Source: Eubacteriales bacterium
GTDB taxonomy: Bacteria; Bacillota; Clostridia; Lachnospirales; Lachnospiraceae
NCBI GenBank assembly: GCA_030536995.1
Contig: JAUNOY010000008.1
Span: 1-64,000, forward strand
Direction: 5' to 3'
Length of the DNA stretch: 64,000 nt
Shown: positions 42,775-51,052 of the stretch, in pieces
How positions within the stretch are numbered: position 1 is the first letter of the stretch
How the letters are laid out: each line of letters begins with the position of its first letter
Position numbers and translations under genes: made by a program
The notes under the pieces: generated by a model
What the model was told of the DNA's origin: nothing
The model's input: the letters and a program-made list of their open reading frames with translations, nothing else
Database searches by the model: none

Positions 42775-43542
42775 CTATGTATTATCCTTCAACCCATAAC
42801 ACTGGTATAACATTTCTGTCATTTTTTGCTTATCTGTTCCCCTTATACCCAAGGACTTTAAATCCACTGTTTCATCAGCTATTTCAGATAAGAATTTTTT
42901 CATATCCTCTGCTATTTCCGGACTGAGTACTTGCCTTGTATTGGCTGTGATTAACTGTGCTAATCGGAACACATCATTTTTATTTTTCTTTATATTTTTA
43001 CTATCAACCAGTTCTCCATTCAACTTACGTTCTTTCAAATCCAGCCACGCTTTCGCCTTAAATGGTATCAGGCAAGTCGGACTCAATACTGGAATACCAG
43101 CAACCATCGTTTGTCCGGTTTTCAACAATTCATAATACGCTTCATTTAGGAGGATTGCCGACAAACTGGATATTTCATCATCTATCGGAAGCGGTGTGAG
43201 AACTGCATCATCTTCCAATATAATAAAATCCGGATTTCTTGAAAATATCTCTATCATATATGGATATTCTTTCCTTTTCGGAGATGTGAAACGATAAAAC
43301 TGTGCATTTCCGGTGCTTTTATTCAAATGCTCATATCCTGCTTCCCTGACATACTCCCAAAACTTCTTGCCAAACTCCGCTGTTATGGATTCGACAATCA
43401 GTACAATATCTACATCTTTTGTAGCACGAAATGGTAATTCTTCATTTTCCATAATCAAATCACAAGCTGTCCCACCAATAATGACATATTGATTTTCAAA
43501 GCCCTGAAAATTTTCCTTAAATTTTGTAAATCCGTTGACCAT
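42775..43542 (-). CDS. AbiEii-type nucleotidyltransferase toxin
   Basis: A 255-residue nucleotidyltransferase-like protein. The GGTACDL (23-29) and TKDVDIVL (41-48, acidic pair Asp43/Asp45) motifs mark a MNT-fold NTase of the AbiEii/AbiGii family. These toxins act by nucleotidyl transfer and give abortive infection or plasmid-stabilising effects. The ATG shares a base with the stop of the preceding antitoxin-like gene, the usual AbiE arrangement. The substrate of this member is unknown. Confidence 0.85.
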   Translation of the reverse strand: MVNGFTKFKENFQGFENQYVIIGGTACDLIMENEELPFRATKDVDIVLIVESITAEFGKKFWEYVREAGYEHLNKSTGNAQFYRFTSPKRKEYPYMIEIFSRNPDFIILEDDAVLTPLPIDDEISSLSAILLNEAYYELLKTGQTMVAGIPVLSPTCLIPFKAKAWLDLKERKLNGELVDSKNIKKNKNDVFRLAQLITANTRQVLSPEIAEDMKKFLSEIADETVDLKSLGIRGTDKQKMTEMLYQCYGLKDNT

Positions 43543-44474
43543 TACTCCTGCAACCTTCTTCCCTGCAATTCATCTACTGCTTCTTCAATTCTCTCATCAT
43601 TTGTATCTCTAAAAGACAAAACAATGGAAATATCATCAGCACTGTTATCCTCTGAAAATTGTTTCGGGTTGTATGCCCATAATTCAAGTCTGACCTGTTT
43701 ATCCGGGTCTATCAATTCATCAGTCAGCAAAGTTTTATCATAATCTTTCTCATTAATTGCATAAGTAACAACTCGGCTTGGATTTAGCATTGTTTTTTCA
43801 GAAAGTGCCGTTTCCCCTGCAAAGACCATATTTTCTGTAACTTGCGTCTTATCTATATATCCTGCTTTGCGGACAGGAGTCGTCAAATATACTTTTGCTT
43901 TTTCAAATAATTCATTTCGGCTATATTTTGACTCAATAAACTTGTTGACACCGTCTTTTGCTATAAGAAACAAATCCGTCGCTTCCAGCTGCTTTACTGC
44001 TCTGGTCAAGGTCATTGCTGTAAATGGAAGCACTTTTCCGGCTTCTGAAATATACAATCGCTTTTTCTTACTGTACAGATAAAACAAAAACAACTGCTGC
44101 GTGGAGTAAACAAACTTACTTGTCAGCTTTGTCGGTTCTTTCTCATCTGCAAGCATTGTTCCAATGAAAGGAAGAAAGACCTGCTTATCAGTAATAAACG
44201 GTATATTATTTTCTATAAGGCTTTTTCTTCGATAATTTGATACCGTTGTAAGTTCAAATACGACTGGCACATTATCAATTTGCTGTATTTTTACAATTTG
44301 TTTTTTCAATGCTGGAAGTGTGGCAAGTTCTTCTGTTGGAGCAAGCATTATACAACGTCTGTTTCCAATATATGCTGTGTGAAAATCATAACTTCCTGCA
44401 ATATAAACAGGCAAAGAACCCTGGTGATTCCATGCTTCATATTTTATAGAAATCCCGAATACGCTTGTAAGCAT
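43542..44474 (-). CDS. AbiEi-like antitoxin/transcriptional repressor
   Basis: A 310-residue protein. The central part (about 125-175) holds a winged-helix segment (YISEAGKVLPFTAMTLTRAVKQLEATDLF). The N-terminal 110 residues form a mixed alpha/beta domain. Its position before an AbiEii toxin gene with a one-base overlap identifies it as the antitoxin/repressor. The start at 44474 (AAGGAG 10 bases upstream) is preferred over 44483, which overlaps the ribosome binding site. Inverted repeats at the promoter are its probable operators. Confidence 0.78.
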   Translation of the reverse strand: MLTSVFGISIKYEAWNHQGSLPVYIAGSYDFHTAYIGNRRCIMLAPTEELATLPALKKQIVKIQQIDNVPVVFELTTVSNYRRKSLIENNIPFITDKQVFLPFIGTMLADEKEPTKLTSKFVYSTQQLFLFYLYSKKKRLYISEAGKVLPFTAMTLTRAVKQLEATDLFLIAKDGVNKFIESKYSRNELFEKAKVYLTTPVRKAGYIDKTQVTENMVFAGETALSEKTMLNPSRVVTYAINEKDYDKTLLTDELIDPDKQVRLELWAYNPKQFSEDNSADDISIVLSFRDTNDERIEEAVDELQGRRLQE

Positions 44475-44492
44475 ATTTCTCATTCTCCTTTT

Positions 44493-44546
44493 AACTCAAT
44501 TTCTTTCATTTTAACTTAGCCAATGTTAAAAGTCAAGTTTTGAGTT
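44493..44546 (-). promoter_or_regulatory. AbiE promoter with nested operator palindromes
   Basis: Minus-strand TTGACT (44531-44536), 17-base spacer, TAAAAT (44508-44513). TTTTAAC and GTTAAAA form a perfect dyad (44509-44531) over the spacer and -10, and an outer AACTCAA/TTGAGTT dyad lies at 44493-44499 and 44540-44546. Such sites fit negative autoregulation by the antitoxin. Confidence 0.8.
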
Positions 44547-44800
44547 ATTTTGATTTTGTATAGATAATCTGCACAAACTTCTCAAAGAGTCTATGGATAT
44601 GAACCGTCGTTTTTACCGAGAAATCGCTACCTTTTTCAGAAAGTACATTTTCAATATCCACTTTTTTTGTCTTGAATGTCCACTTTTTTATTCTCAATAT
44701 CCACTTTTGCATCCCCAATGTCCACTTTTTCTTCACTCAAAAGTCCACTTATATGAAGATTTCGATTGTGGAGTTCATTTTTCTCGTTCAAATAAAGAAT
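44545..44800 (-). pseudogene. Decayed AlbA_2/COG2865-type regulator C-terminus
   Basis: Conceptual translation on the minus strand gives a stretch with NEKNELHNRNLHISGLLSEE, then KVDIGDA, KVDIENK and KVDIQDK repeats, and after a frame change KVDIENVLSEKGSDF followed by SVKTTVHIHRLFEKF. KVDI heptads followed by LSEKG...IHRLFEKF are typical of the C-terminal part of COG2865-like (AlbA_2-domain) proteins. A run of seven T residues (44662-44668) breaks the frame by one base, the N-terminal part is missing, and the end is replaced by unrelated residues after FEKF. So it is a broken remnant, not a gene. Confidence 0.7.
44655..44750. repeat. Five tandem copies of a CCACTTTT-type unit
   Basis: CCAC occurs at 44658, 44680, 44701, 44722 and 44745 (spacings 22, 21, 21 and 23), mostly as AATRTCCACTTTT. 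On the minus strand each unit encodes KVDI. The 22-base step marks the frameshift of the remnant. Confidence 0.85.
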
Positions 44801-44962
44801 TCATATCTCCGTTATTCATAACAACAGCCTTCTTTTATGTCAAGTATAACATATTTCTTTTAAAATATACATCAAATTGTTATATATAACATATTTTGAA
44901 TTGTCAATTACTATATTTTTTTTAAATTTCTCTATCACACATTATATCAGCACATTAATGAT

Positions 44963-45008
44963 AAAAAAAGGACACTCTCTGAAAGATTTCTCCTTCAAAA
45001 AAGTGCCC
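44963..45008 (-). terminator. Terminator of lysS
   Basis: GGACACT (44970-44976) pairs with AGTGCCC (45002-45008) with one G-T pair, with an inner TGAA/TTTCA helix, followed on the minus strand by seven T residues. It closes the lysS transcript. The 44801-44962 stretch to its left is AT-rich and empty. Confidence 0.85.
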
Positions 45009-45021
45009 TCAATACACAATA

Positions 45022-47091
45022 TTAATATAACTTCGCTCCTGCCGGAATCTTGTCATCAAGAATCAGAACATTGAGTCCTTCTCTTCCTTCTACAAGGTGT
45101 GTAGCGGAGATAATCATACCGCAGGAATCAATTCCCATCATATTACGTGGTGGAAGGTTTGTGATTGCAAGTAATGTTTTTCCAACCAGTTCTTCCGGCT
45201 CGTAGTAATCGTGGATTCCACTTAAGATTACACGGTCTGTACCGCTTCCGTCGTTTAATACAAATTTCAGAAGTTTCTTGGACTTCGGAACTGCCTCGCA
45301 TTCTTTAACTTTTACAGCACGGAAATCGGATTTGCTGAATGTTTCGAAATCAACCATATCTTCAAATAATGGCTCTACTTCTACATTAGAAAAGTCGATT
45401 TCTACCTTAACCGGCTCTGCTGCAGCCGGTGTCTCAACAGCTTTTGAAGCTGCTGTTGTTGTCTGTGCTGCGTTGTTTGCTTCGTTCTTAGCAGCGCCCT
45501 GTGACTTCATTGTCGGGAACAGAAGCACATCACGGATTGCTTCTGCGCCTGTAAGGAGCATACACATACGGTCAATACCAAATCCGATACCGCCTGTTGG
45601 AGGCATACCGATTTCCAGTGCATTCAGGAAATCTTCATCAGTAGTGTTCGCTTCCTCATCGCCCTGTGCAAGCTGTTCTTCCTGTGCTTTGAAGCGTTCT
45701 CTCTGATCGATCGGGTCGTTCAGCTCAGAATAAGCGTTCGCCATTTCCCAGCCATTCATAAAGAACTCAAAACGCTCTACATATTCCGGATTTTCCGGTT
45801 TCTTCTTTGTAAGCGGAGAAATTTCAACAGGATGATCCATAATAAAGGTAGGCTGAAGCAGATGTTCTTCTACAAATTCCTCAAAGAACAGATTCAGGAT
45901 ATCACCTTTTTTATGTCTCTCTTCATATTCAATATTATGCTCTTTCGCAAGCGCTCTCGCTTCCTTCAGAGTTTTTACTTCATTCCAGTCAACACCTGCA
46001 TATTTCTTAACAGCATCAACCATTGTCAGACGCTCGAAAGGCTGACCGAGATCCATCTGGATTCCCTTGTACACAATCTTAGTTGTACCCAGAACTTCCT
46101 GCGCCACAAAACGGTACAGATTCTCTGTCAGATCCATCATACCGTGATAATCTGTATATGCCTGATAAAGCTCCATCAGTGTAAATTCCGGATTGTGACG
46201 GGTATCAAGACCCTCGTTACGGAATACTCTGCCGATTTCATATACTTTTTCAAGTCCGCCTACAATCAGTCTCTTCAGATAAAGCTCCAGTGAAATACGA
46301 AGCTTCAGGTCTTCATTCAAAGCGTTAAAGTGTGTCTCAAACGGACGCGCTGCCGCACCGCCGGCATTGGATACCAGCATTGGAGTTTCAACCTCCATAA
46401 AGCCCTCTCCGCTTAAATATTTACGGATTGCGCTGAGGATTTTGGAGCGTTTTACAAATGTATCCTTTACCTCTGTGTTCATAATCAGATCCACATATCT
46501 CTGACGATAACGCATATCTGTATCTGTCAGCCCGTGGAATTTCTCAGGCAGAATCTGTAAGCTCTTGGAAAGAAGAGTCATACTTTCTGCATGAATAGAA
46601 ATTTCGCCTGTTCTTGTTCTGAACGCAAAACCTTCCAGACCAAAGATGTCTCCAATATCGGATTTCTTGAAATCTGCATATGTCTCTGCGCCAATGGCAT
46701 CTCTTGCTACATATACCTGAATATTTCCTTCCAAATCCTGAATATTGCAGAAAGAAGCTTTACCCATAACTCTCTTGAACATCATACGTCCGGCAATCGT
46801 TACATGGATCGGGCTTGCATCCATGATGCTTCTTCTCTCTTCATAGTCTTTTTTGAGCACTTCCTTTGCCTGCTCTTCATCAAGACCTGTTACATCCGGT
46901 TCTGTGCGGTCTTTGAGAAGTTCTGCCTCATGCGCTTCATAAAGCTTCTTTACTTCCAGTGAATGATGAGTCTGATCGAATTTTGTTATCTCAAATGGAT
47001 CCTTACCATTAGCCTGCAGCTCAGCCAGTTTCTCACGGCGAACTTTTAATAACTGGTTTAAATCCTGTTCCTGCTTCTTCTGCTCTGCCAC
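45022..47091 (-). CDS. lysS: Lysyl-tRNA synthetase with C-terminal tRNA-binding domain
   Basis: A 689-residue class II LysRS (catalytic part about 1-515, with the anticodon OB domain around 60-170, motif 2 RVFRNEG and motif 3 GFGIDRM) joined through an Ala-rich linker (about 530-570) to a MetG/Arc1p-type tRNA-binding domain (about 575-689, VDFETFSKSDFRAVKV...ILDDKIPAGAKLY). LysRS without this extension is about 490-500 residues. GTG start with GGAGG 7 bases upstream. Downstream of greA and sharing its promoter. The fusion is seen in some Lachnospiraceae. A part of the C-terminal domain is duplicated at 36.2 kb. Confidence 0.96.
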   Translation of the reverse strand: MAEQKKQEQDLNQLLKVRREKLAELQANGKDPFEITKFDQTHHSLEVKKLYEAHEAELLKDRTEPDVTGLDEEQAKEVLKKDYEERRSIMDASPIHVTIAGRMMFKRVMGKASFCNIQDLEGNIQVYVARDAIGAETYADFKKSDIGDIFGLEGFAFRTRTGEISIHAESMTLLSKSLQILPEKFHGLTDTDMRYRQRYVDLIMNTEVKDTFVKRSKILSAIRKYLSGEGFMEVETPMLVSNAGGAAARPFETHFNALNEDLKLRISLELYLKRLIVGGLEKVYEIGRVFRNEGLDTRHNPEFTLMELYQAYTDYHGMMDLTENLYRFVAQEVLGTTKIVYKGIQMDLGQPFERLTMVDAVKKYAGVDWNEVKTLKEARALAKEHNIEYEERHKKGDILNLFFEEFVEEHLLQPTFIMDHPVEISPLTKKKPENPEYVERFEFFMNGWEMANAYSELNDPIDQRERFKAQEEQLAQGDEEANTTDEDFLNALEIGMPPTGGIGFGIDRMCMLLTGAEAIRDVLLFPTMKSQGAAKNEANNAAQTTTAASKAVETPAAAEPVKVEIDFSNVEVEPLFEDMVDFETFSKSDFRAVKVKECEAVPKSKKLLKFVLNDGSGTDRVILSGIHDYYEPEELVGKTLLAITNLPPRNMMGIDSCGMIISATHLVEGREGLNVLILDDKIPAGAKLY

Positions 47092-47114
47092 CTTTGTGCC
47101 TCCTTCATTATTTA

Positions 47115-47597
47115 TTAAATGTTTCTCTGAATTTCGAGAACCTTATACTGCATTACGCCTGATGGCATTTCAACCTCTACAACATCCCCTTTATGTCTGC
47201 CCATTAAGGCTTTTCCTACAGGAGATTCGTTGGAGATTTTTCCTTCAAGGCTGTTTGCCTCTGTAGAACCTACAATCTTAAGTTCAATATCCTCTTCAAA
47301 TTCATAATCGTGTACTTTAACTTTACATCCAACGCTGATTTTATCAAGGTCTACCTCGTCCTCAACAACAACCTCTGCGTTTTTCAGAATTTTTTCGATT
47401 TCTTCAATACGAGCCTCAATATCTCTCTGCTCGTCTTTCGCTGCATCGTACTCAGCATTCTCGGATAAGTCGCCCTGCTCTCTGGCTTCTTTGATTTTTT
47501 CTGCTACTTCTTTTCTTTTTACTACTTTTAAGTCATGCAGCTCGTCTTCCAGTTTTTTAAGACCTGCATAAGTCAGTAAGTTTTTTTTCGCTTCCAT
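47115..47597 (-). CDS. greA: Transcription elongation factor GreA
   Basis: A 160-residue GreA. N-terminal coiled coil (about 1-75, with LSENAEYDAAKDEQ, the acidic tip D/E residues that enter the polymerase secondary channel) and C-terminal FKBP-like domain (VGCKVKVHDYEFEED, NESPVGKALMGRHKGDVVEV). It rescues backtracked polymerase. First gene after the strong promoter at 47748-47776, and 23 bases before lysS. Confidence 0.97.
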   Translation of the reverse strand: MEAKKNLLTYAGLKKLEDELHDLKVVKRKEVAEKIKEAREQGDLSENAEYDAAKDEQRDIEARIEEIEKILKNAEVVVEDEVDLDKISVGCKVKVHDYEFEEDIELKIVGSTEANSLEGKISNESPVGKALMGRHKGDVVEVEMPSGVMQYKVLEIQRNI

Positions 47598-47747
47598 CTT
47601 ACCTTACTCCCTTTCAAACCCGAGGTTTATAAAATTACATTTACCAACCGGCAAATCCGCCGGAAGTATTCTCTTCGGTTTATGTGCTTCCCAGTACATC
47701 TCACCTATAAAAGGGCAGACTTCTTCTAGGATATTCACAATTCCAGT

Positions 47748-47776
47748 ATTATACCGAAAACAGCACTTCTTGTCAA
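47748..47776 (-). promoter_or_regulatory. Promoter of the greA-lysS operon
   Basis: Minus-strand perfect TTGACA (47771-47776), 17-base spacer, perfect TATAAT (47748-47753). A leader of about 140 bases follows, with a CCGGC/GCCGG hairpin (about 47651-47665). The promoter sits in the gap after dusB. Confidence 0.9.
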
Positions 47777-47832
47777 GCATTGCTGCCAAAGCAGGTACTG
47801 GTCCAATCCCTTTCTTTACTGTCATCACAGCG

Positions 47833-48798
47833 CTATTCCATTTTTCCCAAAAGCTTCTCCAGGTCCTCATAGCAGGCTATTGTATTAGATTCTCTGCGAA
47901 GCCCCGCACTGTGACGCATTCCTGCCGTATACCATGCCACATGCTTTCGCATTTCACGGATTCCTGTAAATTCACCTTTCACTTCAATCTGAGCGCGGGC
48001 ATGACGAAGAATCATCTCACGCACCTCCTGCACAGAAGGGCGCTCCAGGATCTCTCCTGTCGTAAAATAATGATTCATCTCACGGAATATCCAGGGATTT
48101 CCTCGAACTGCCCTTCCAATCATCACTGCATCGCAGCCGGTCTCCTTTATCAGGGCCTCTGCTTTTTTCGGAGAATCCACATCCCCATTTCCAATAACAG
48201 GAATACTCACTGCCTCCTTTACGCGACGGATAGCATCCCAGTCAGCAACTCCTGAATAATACTGCTGTCTCGTTCTTCCGTGAACGGCAATTGCCGCAGC
48301 TCCTGCATCTTCTACTCTTTTTGCAATCTCCACAATATCCACCGGTTCATTTTCAAACCCGATACGAACTTTCACGGTCAAAGGTTTCTTTATGGCAGAG
48401 GATACCTTTTTCACAATCTCTACAATCAAATTCGGTTTTTTTAAAAGAGCAGAACCTTCTCCGTTATTTACCACCTTCGGCACAGGGCATCCCATATTGA
48501 TATCCAGTATATCAAAAGGTCTTTCTTCGATGCTTTTCGCTACTTCAGCCATAAGCTCCGGTTCGCTTCCGAAAAGCTGCAAAGACACCGGATGCTCCGA
48601 CGGATTAATCTCCATCAGCGCTTCCGTATTTTTATTATGAAAAGAAATAGCCTTTGCGCTTACCATCTCCATACAGATAAGCCCGGCTCCCTGCTCCTTG
48701 CAAAGGGTCCGAAAAGGCAGGTCTGTAACCCCTGCCATCGGCGCAAGAACAAAAGGATTTTCCATCTGCACATTTCCGATTTTCCACTGCATCTGCAT
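47833..48798 (-). CDS. dusB: tRNA-dihydrouridine synthase B
   Basis: A 321-residue FMN-dependent Dus enzyme: LAPMAGVTDLPFR at the N-terminus, DINMGCPVPKVVNNGEGSALL with the catalytic Cys, VKVRIGF, IAVHGRTRQQYYSG and VIGNGDVDSPKKA. It reduces uridines in the tRNA D-loop. Starts 3 bases after the DUF6145-like gene, with its ribosome binding site overlapping the end of it (GAGGAATAA). Confidence 0.95.
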   Translation of the reverse strand: MQMQWKIGNVQMENPFVLAPMAGVTDLPFRTLCKEQGAGLICMEMVSAKAISFHNKNTEALMEINPSEHPVSLQLFGSEPELMAEVAKSIEERPFDILDINMGCPVPKVVNNGEGSALLKKPNLIVEIVKKVSSAIKKPLTVKVRIGFENEPVDIVEIAKRVEDAGAAAIAVHGRTRQQYYSGVADWDAIRRVKEAVSIPVIGNGDVDSPKKAEALIKETGCDAVMIGRAVRGNPWIFREMNHYFTTGEILERPSVQEVREMILRHARAQIEVKGEFTGIREMRKHVAWYTAGMRHSAGLRRESNTIACYEDLEKLLGKME

Positions 48799-48801
48799 GG
48801 T

Positions 48802-49167
48802 TTATTCCTCGCTGCCCGGTGTTTTTTTCAGATCGTCTTCCGTAATCTCTCCGAGGAAAAATACTTTATAGTACATTTCCAGAGATTCCAGAAGTTCTTT
48901 TTTTTCTGTCTGAAGCTGCTTGATTTTCAGCGCACTTCCGATTTCATCGAAACGGGCGTCTGCTTCAAGAGCCTCTGTCTTAAATTCCAGTGTACCGTCG
49001 TCCTCAAACTCCAGTGTAAGAATTCCTCCAATCTCCTCTGTAAAAAGAACGCACATAATCTGCAGTTCCTTTTTCACATGGTCCGGAAGGGAATTGAAAT
49101 CCTGATTAAAGTAATATTTCTGCTCATAAGCGCTTGCTCCGCAGAGCACAATCTTATCCTGATACAT
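48802..49167 (-). CDS. DUF6145-like hypothetical protein
   Basis: A 121-residue soluble acidic protein, YEQKYYFNQDFNSLPDHVKKELQIM and FTEEIGGILTLEFEDDGTLEF segments, resembling Lachnospiraceae proteins that I think are called DUF6145 (identification from memory, moderate confidence). The C-terminal third is helical. No motif suggests an activity. It is closely packed upstream of dusB and downstream of birA (59-base gap), so it belongs to the same run. Confidence 0.65.
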   Translation of the reverse strand: MYQDKIVLCGASAYEQKYYFNQDFNSLPDHVKKELQIMCVLFTEEIGGILTLEFEDDGTLEFKTEALEADARFDEIGSALKIKQLQTEKKELLESLEMYYKVFFLGEITEDDLKKTPGSEE

Positions 49168-49226
49168 AGTATTCTCCTTGTTGTCAAAATCTGTTTTTTA
49201 GCTGTCCAGACAGGCTCTGATACGAT

Positions 49227-50024
49227 TCAGACGTAGCTGTACAACCCTCTTACCGATACTTCTCCTGCGCCTACCTCTTTCACAATTCCGTCTTCTGTCT
49301 CTACCAGAAGTTCTCCTGTTCCGGTGATTCCCCTGCAGATTCCCTCGTAAGGTGCATGGGAATCCAGAACACGTACAGGCTGGTTTAAGTTTGCCAGAAA
49401 TCTCTCGTAGTCTTCCCTTAATTCTGTGAGGTTACAGGTTTTTTCAAACTTTTCGTAATTTTTTTCAAAAGCTTCCATCACCGCTGCCACAATCTGATTT
49501 CTGTCAAATCTTTGCCCGCTTTCCGCATAAAAAGAAGTCGCCTTATCTGCTACCTCCTCCGGAAAGCTCTGTGTATTTACATTTATCCCCACACCGATGA
49601 CTACAAAATTAATCTTATCCACATCTGCGCTCATTTCTGTGAGGATACCGCATATTTTTTTTCGGGAAAGAACTACATCATTGGGCCATTTAATAGAGGG
49701 TAAAAATCCGAATTTCTCTGCTGCCTGCGCCACAGAAAGTCCCATTACAAGGGTGAGCATAGACGCATACAAAGGACTGAACTGCGGTCTGAGCACGAGA
49801 GTCATCATAACAGATGTTCCCTCTGACGCCGTCCATTTGCGATTAAAGCGCCCGCGTCCCGCAGACTGGAATTCCGTCACTGCCAGCGTTCCGTGAGGCG
49901 CTCCGTCCCGCGCAAGTGTTTTTGCCCAGATATTCGTAGAATCTGTTTCTTTCAGAAAATGGACGGTTTTACCCGCCCATTTCGTATGTATTGCCTGTGT
50001 AATTGTTTCTTCGTTATATAGCAT
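49227..50024 (-). CDS. birA: Biotin-[acetyl-CoA-carboxylase] ligase
   Basis: A 265-residue biotin protein ligase of the catalytic-only type, without the N-terminal DNA-binding domain of E. coli BirA. It shows ETDSTNIWAK, the biotinyl-AMP-binding GRGRFNRKW loop, KWPNDVV and the C-terminal SH3-like domain. It biotinylates carboxylase subunits. The ATG at 50024 (GGAGA 7 bases upstream) starts one base after the argF stop; a GTG start at 50042 would overlap argF. Confidence 0.93.
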   Translation of the reverse strand: MLYNEETITQAIHTKWAGKTVHFLKETDSTNIWAKTLARDGAPHGTLAVTEFQSAGRGRFNRKWTASEGTSVMMTLVLRPQFSPLYASMLTLVMGLSVAQAAEKFGFLPSIKWPNDVVLSRKKICGILTEMSADVDKINFVVIGVGINVNTQSFPEEVADKATSFYAESGQRFDRNQIVAAVMEAFEKNYEKFEKTCNLTELREDYERFLANLNQPVRVLDSHAPYEGICRGITGTGELLVETEDGIVKEVGAGEVSVRGLYSYV

Positions 50025-50025
50025 C

Positions 50026-51024
50026 TTATTTCTCCGGCTCACCTAAGGTTGCAACCATAACAGCCTTAATGGTGTGCATACGGTTTTCCGCTTCATCGAA
50101 CACTTTAGACTGGGAAGATTCAAATACCTCGTCTGTAACTTCCATGTCTGTAAGGTTAAATCTTTCGCCCATCTCTTTGCCGATTTTTGTTTTTAAGTCA
50201 TGGAACGCAGGCAGACAGTGAAGGAAAATTGCCTTCTCTCCTGCGTTATTCATAACCTCTTTTGTAACTTTATAAGGAGTGAGTTCTCGGATTCTCTCTT
50301 CCCATACTTCGTCCGGCTCTCCCATGGAAACCCAGACGTCTGTATAAATAACGTCCGCATTTTTCGTGCCACTTTCCACATCCTCAGTCAGAGTGATGCT
50401 TCCGCCGGAAGCTTTCGCCCATTCTTCACACTGCGCTACAAGCTCTGCATTCGGGAAATATTTCTTAGTCGTACACGCAACAAACTCCATACCAAGCTTC
50501 GCGCAGGCAATCATCAGAGAATTGCCCATATTGTAGCGGGCGTCTCCCATGTATACCAGTTTGATTCCCTTCAATTCGCCGAAATTCTCACGAATCGTCA
50601 GCATATCCGCAAGCATCTGTGTAGGATGATATTCGTTAGTCAGACCATTCCATACCGGAACCCCTGCGTTTTTCGCAAGCTCTTCTACGATTTCCTGCTC
50701 AAATCCACGGTATTCAATTCCGTCATACATTCTTCCGAGAACACGGGCAGTATCTGCAATACTTTCCTTCTTACCAATCTGAGAACCTGTCGGATCAAGA
50801 TAGGTACTTCCCATACCAAGGTCATGCGCTGCTACTTCGAAGGCACATCTTGTTCTCGTGCTTGTTTTTTCAAAAATAAGTGCAATATTTTTACCCTTAT
50901 AATATTCGTGAAGTTCTCCGGCTTTTTTCTTTGCTTTTAAATCTGCAGCCAGATTAATGAGGTACAGAATTTCATCCGGTGTATAGTCTTTGAGTGTCAG
51001 AAAATTGCGTCCTTTTAAATCCAT
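50026..51024 (-). CDS. argF: Ornithine carbamoyltransferase
   Basis: A 332-residue OTCase with the carbamoyl-phosphate motif SSTRTRCAF region (here [14 protein letters not shown]), [12 protein letters not shown] and HCLPAF. It makes citrulline from ornithine for arginine biosynthesis, although catabolic use is possible. No other arginine genes are adjacent. GAGGAGA precedes the ATG; it sits 28 bases after the SPFH gene. Confidence 0.95.
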   Translation of the reverse strand: MDLKGRNFLTLKDYTPDEILYLINLAADLKAKKKAGELHEYYKGKNIALIFEKTSTRTRCAFEVAAHDLGMGSTYLDPTGSQIGKKESIADTARVLGRMYDGIEYRGFEQEIVEELAKNAGVPVWNGLTNEYHPTQMLADMLTIRENFGELKGIKLVYMGDARYNMGNSLMIACAKLGMEFVACTTKKYFPNAELVAQCEEWAKASGGSITLTEDVESGTKNADVIYTDVWVSMGEPDEVWEERIRELTPYKVTKEVMNNAGEKAIFLHCLPAFHDLKTKIGKEMGERFNLTDMEVTDEVFESSQSKVFDEAENRMHTIKAVMVATLGEPEK

Positions 51025-51052
51025 AATAATTCTCTCCTCGTTCAGTCAAAAT

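Noticed and set aside
44655-44750. Tandem repeats resembling a CRISPR or iteron array
   Set aside because: Units are only about 10 conserved bases at 21-base spacing with no spacers of array length and encode KVDI heptads on the minus strand, so they are coding repeat relics.
47600-47745. Possible T-box leader before greA-lysS
   Set aside because: No T-box core sequence or terminator/antiterminator pair; only a short CCGGC/GCCGG hairpin.
47604-47870. An 88-codon minus-strand frame between greA and dusB
   Set aside because: It overlaps the end of dusB, spans the perfect greA promoter, and has an unlikely composition; the region is better explained as promoter and leader.
50200-50940. A 246-codon plus-strand frame opposite argF
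   Set aside because: Antisense shadow of a conserved gene; Cys/His-rich, no motif.
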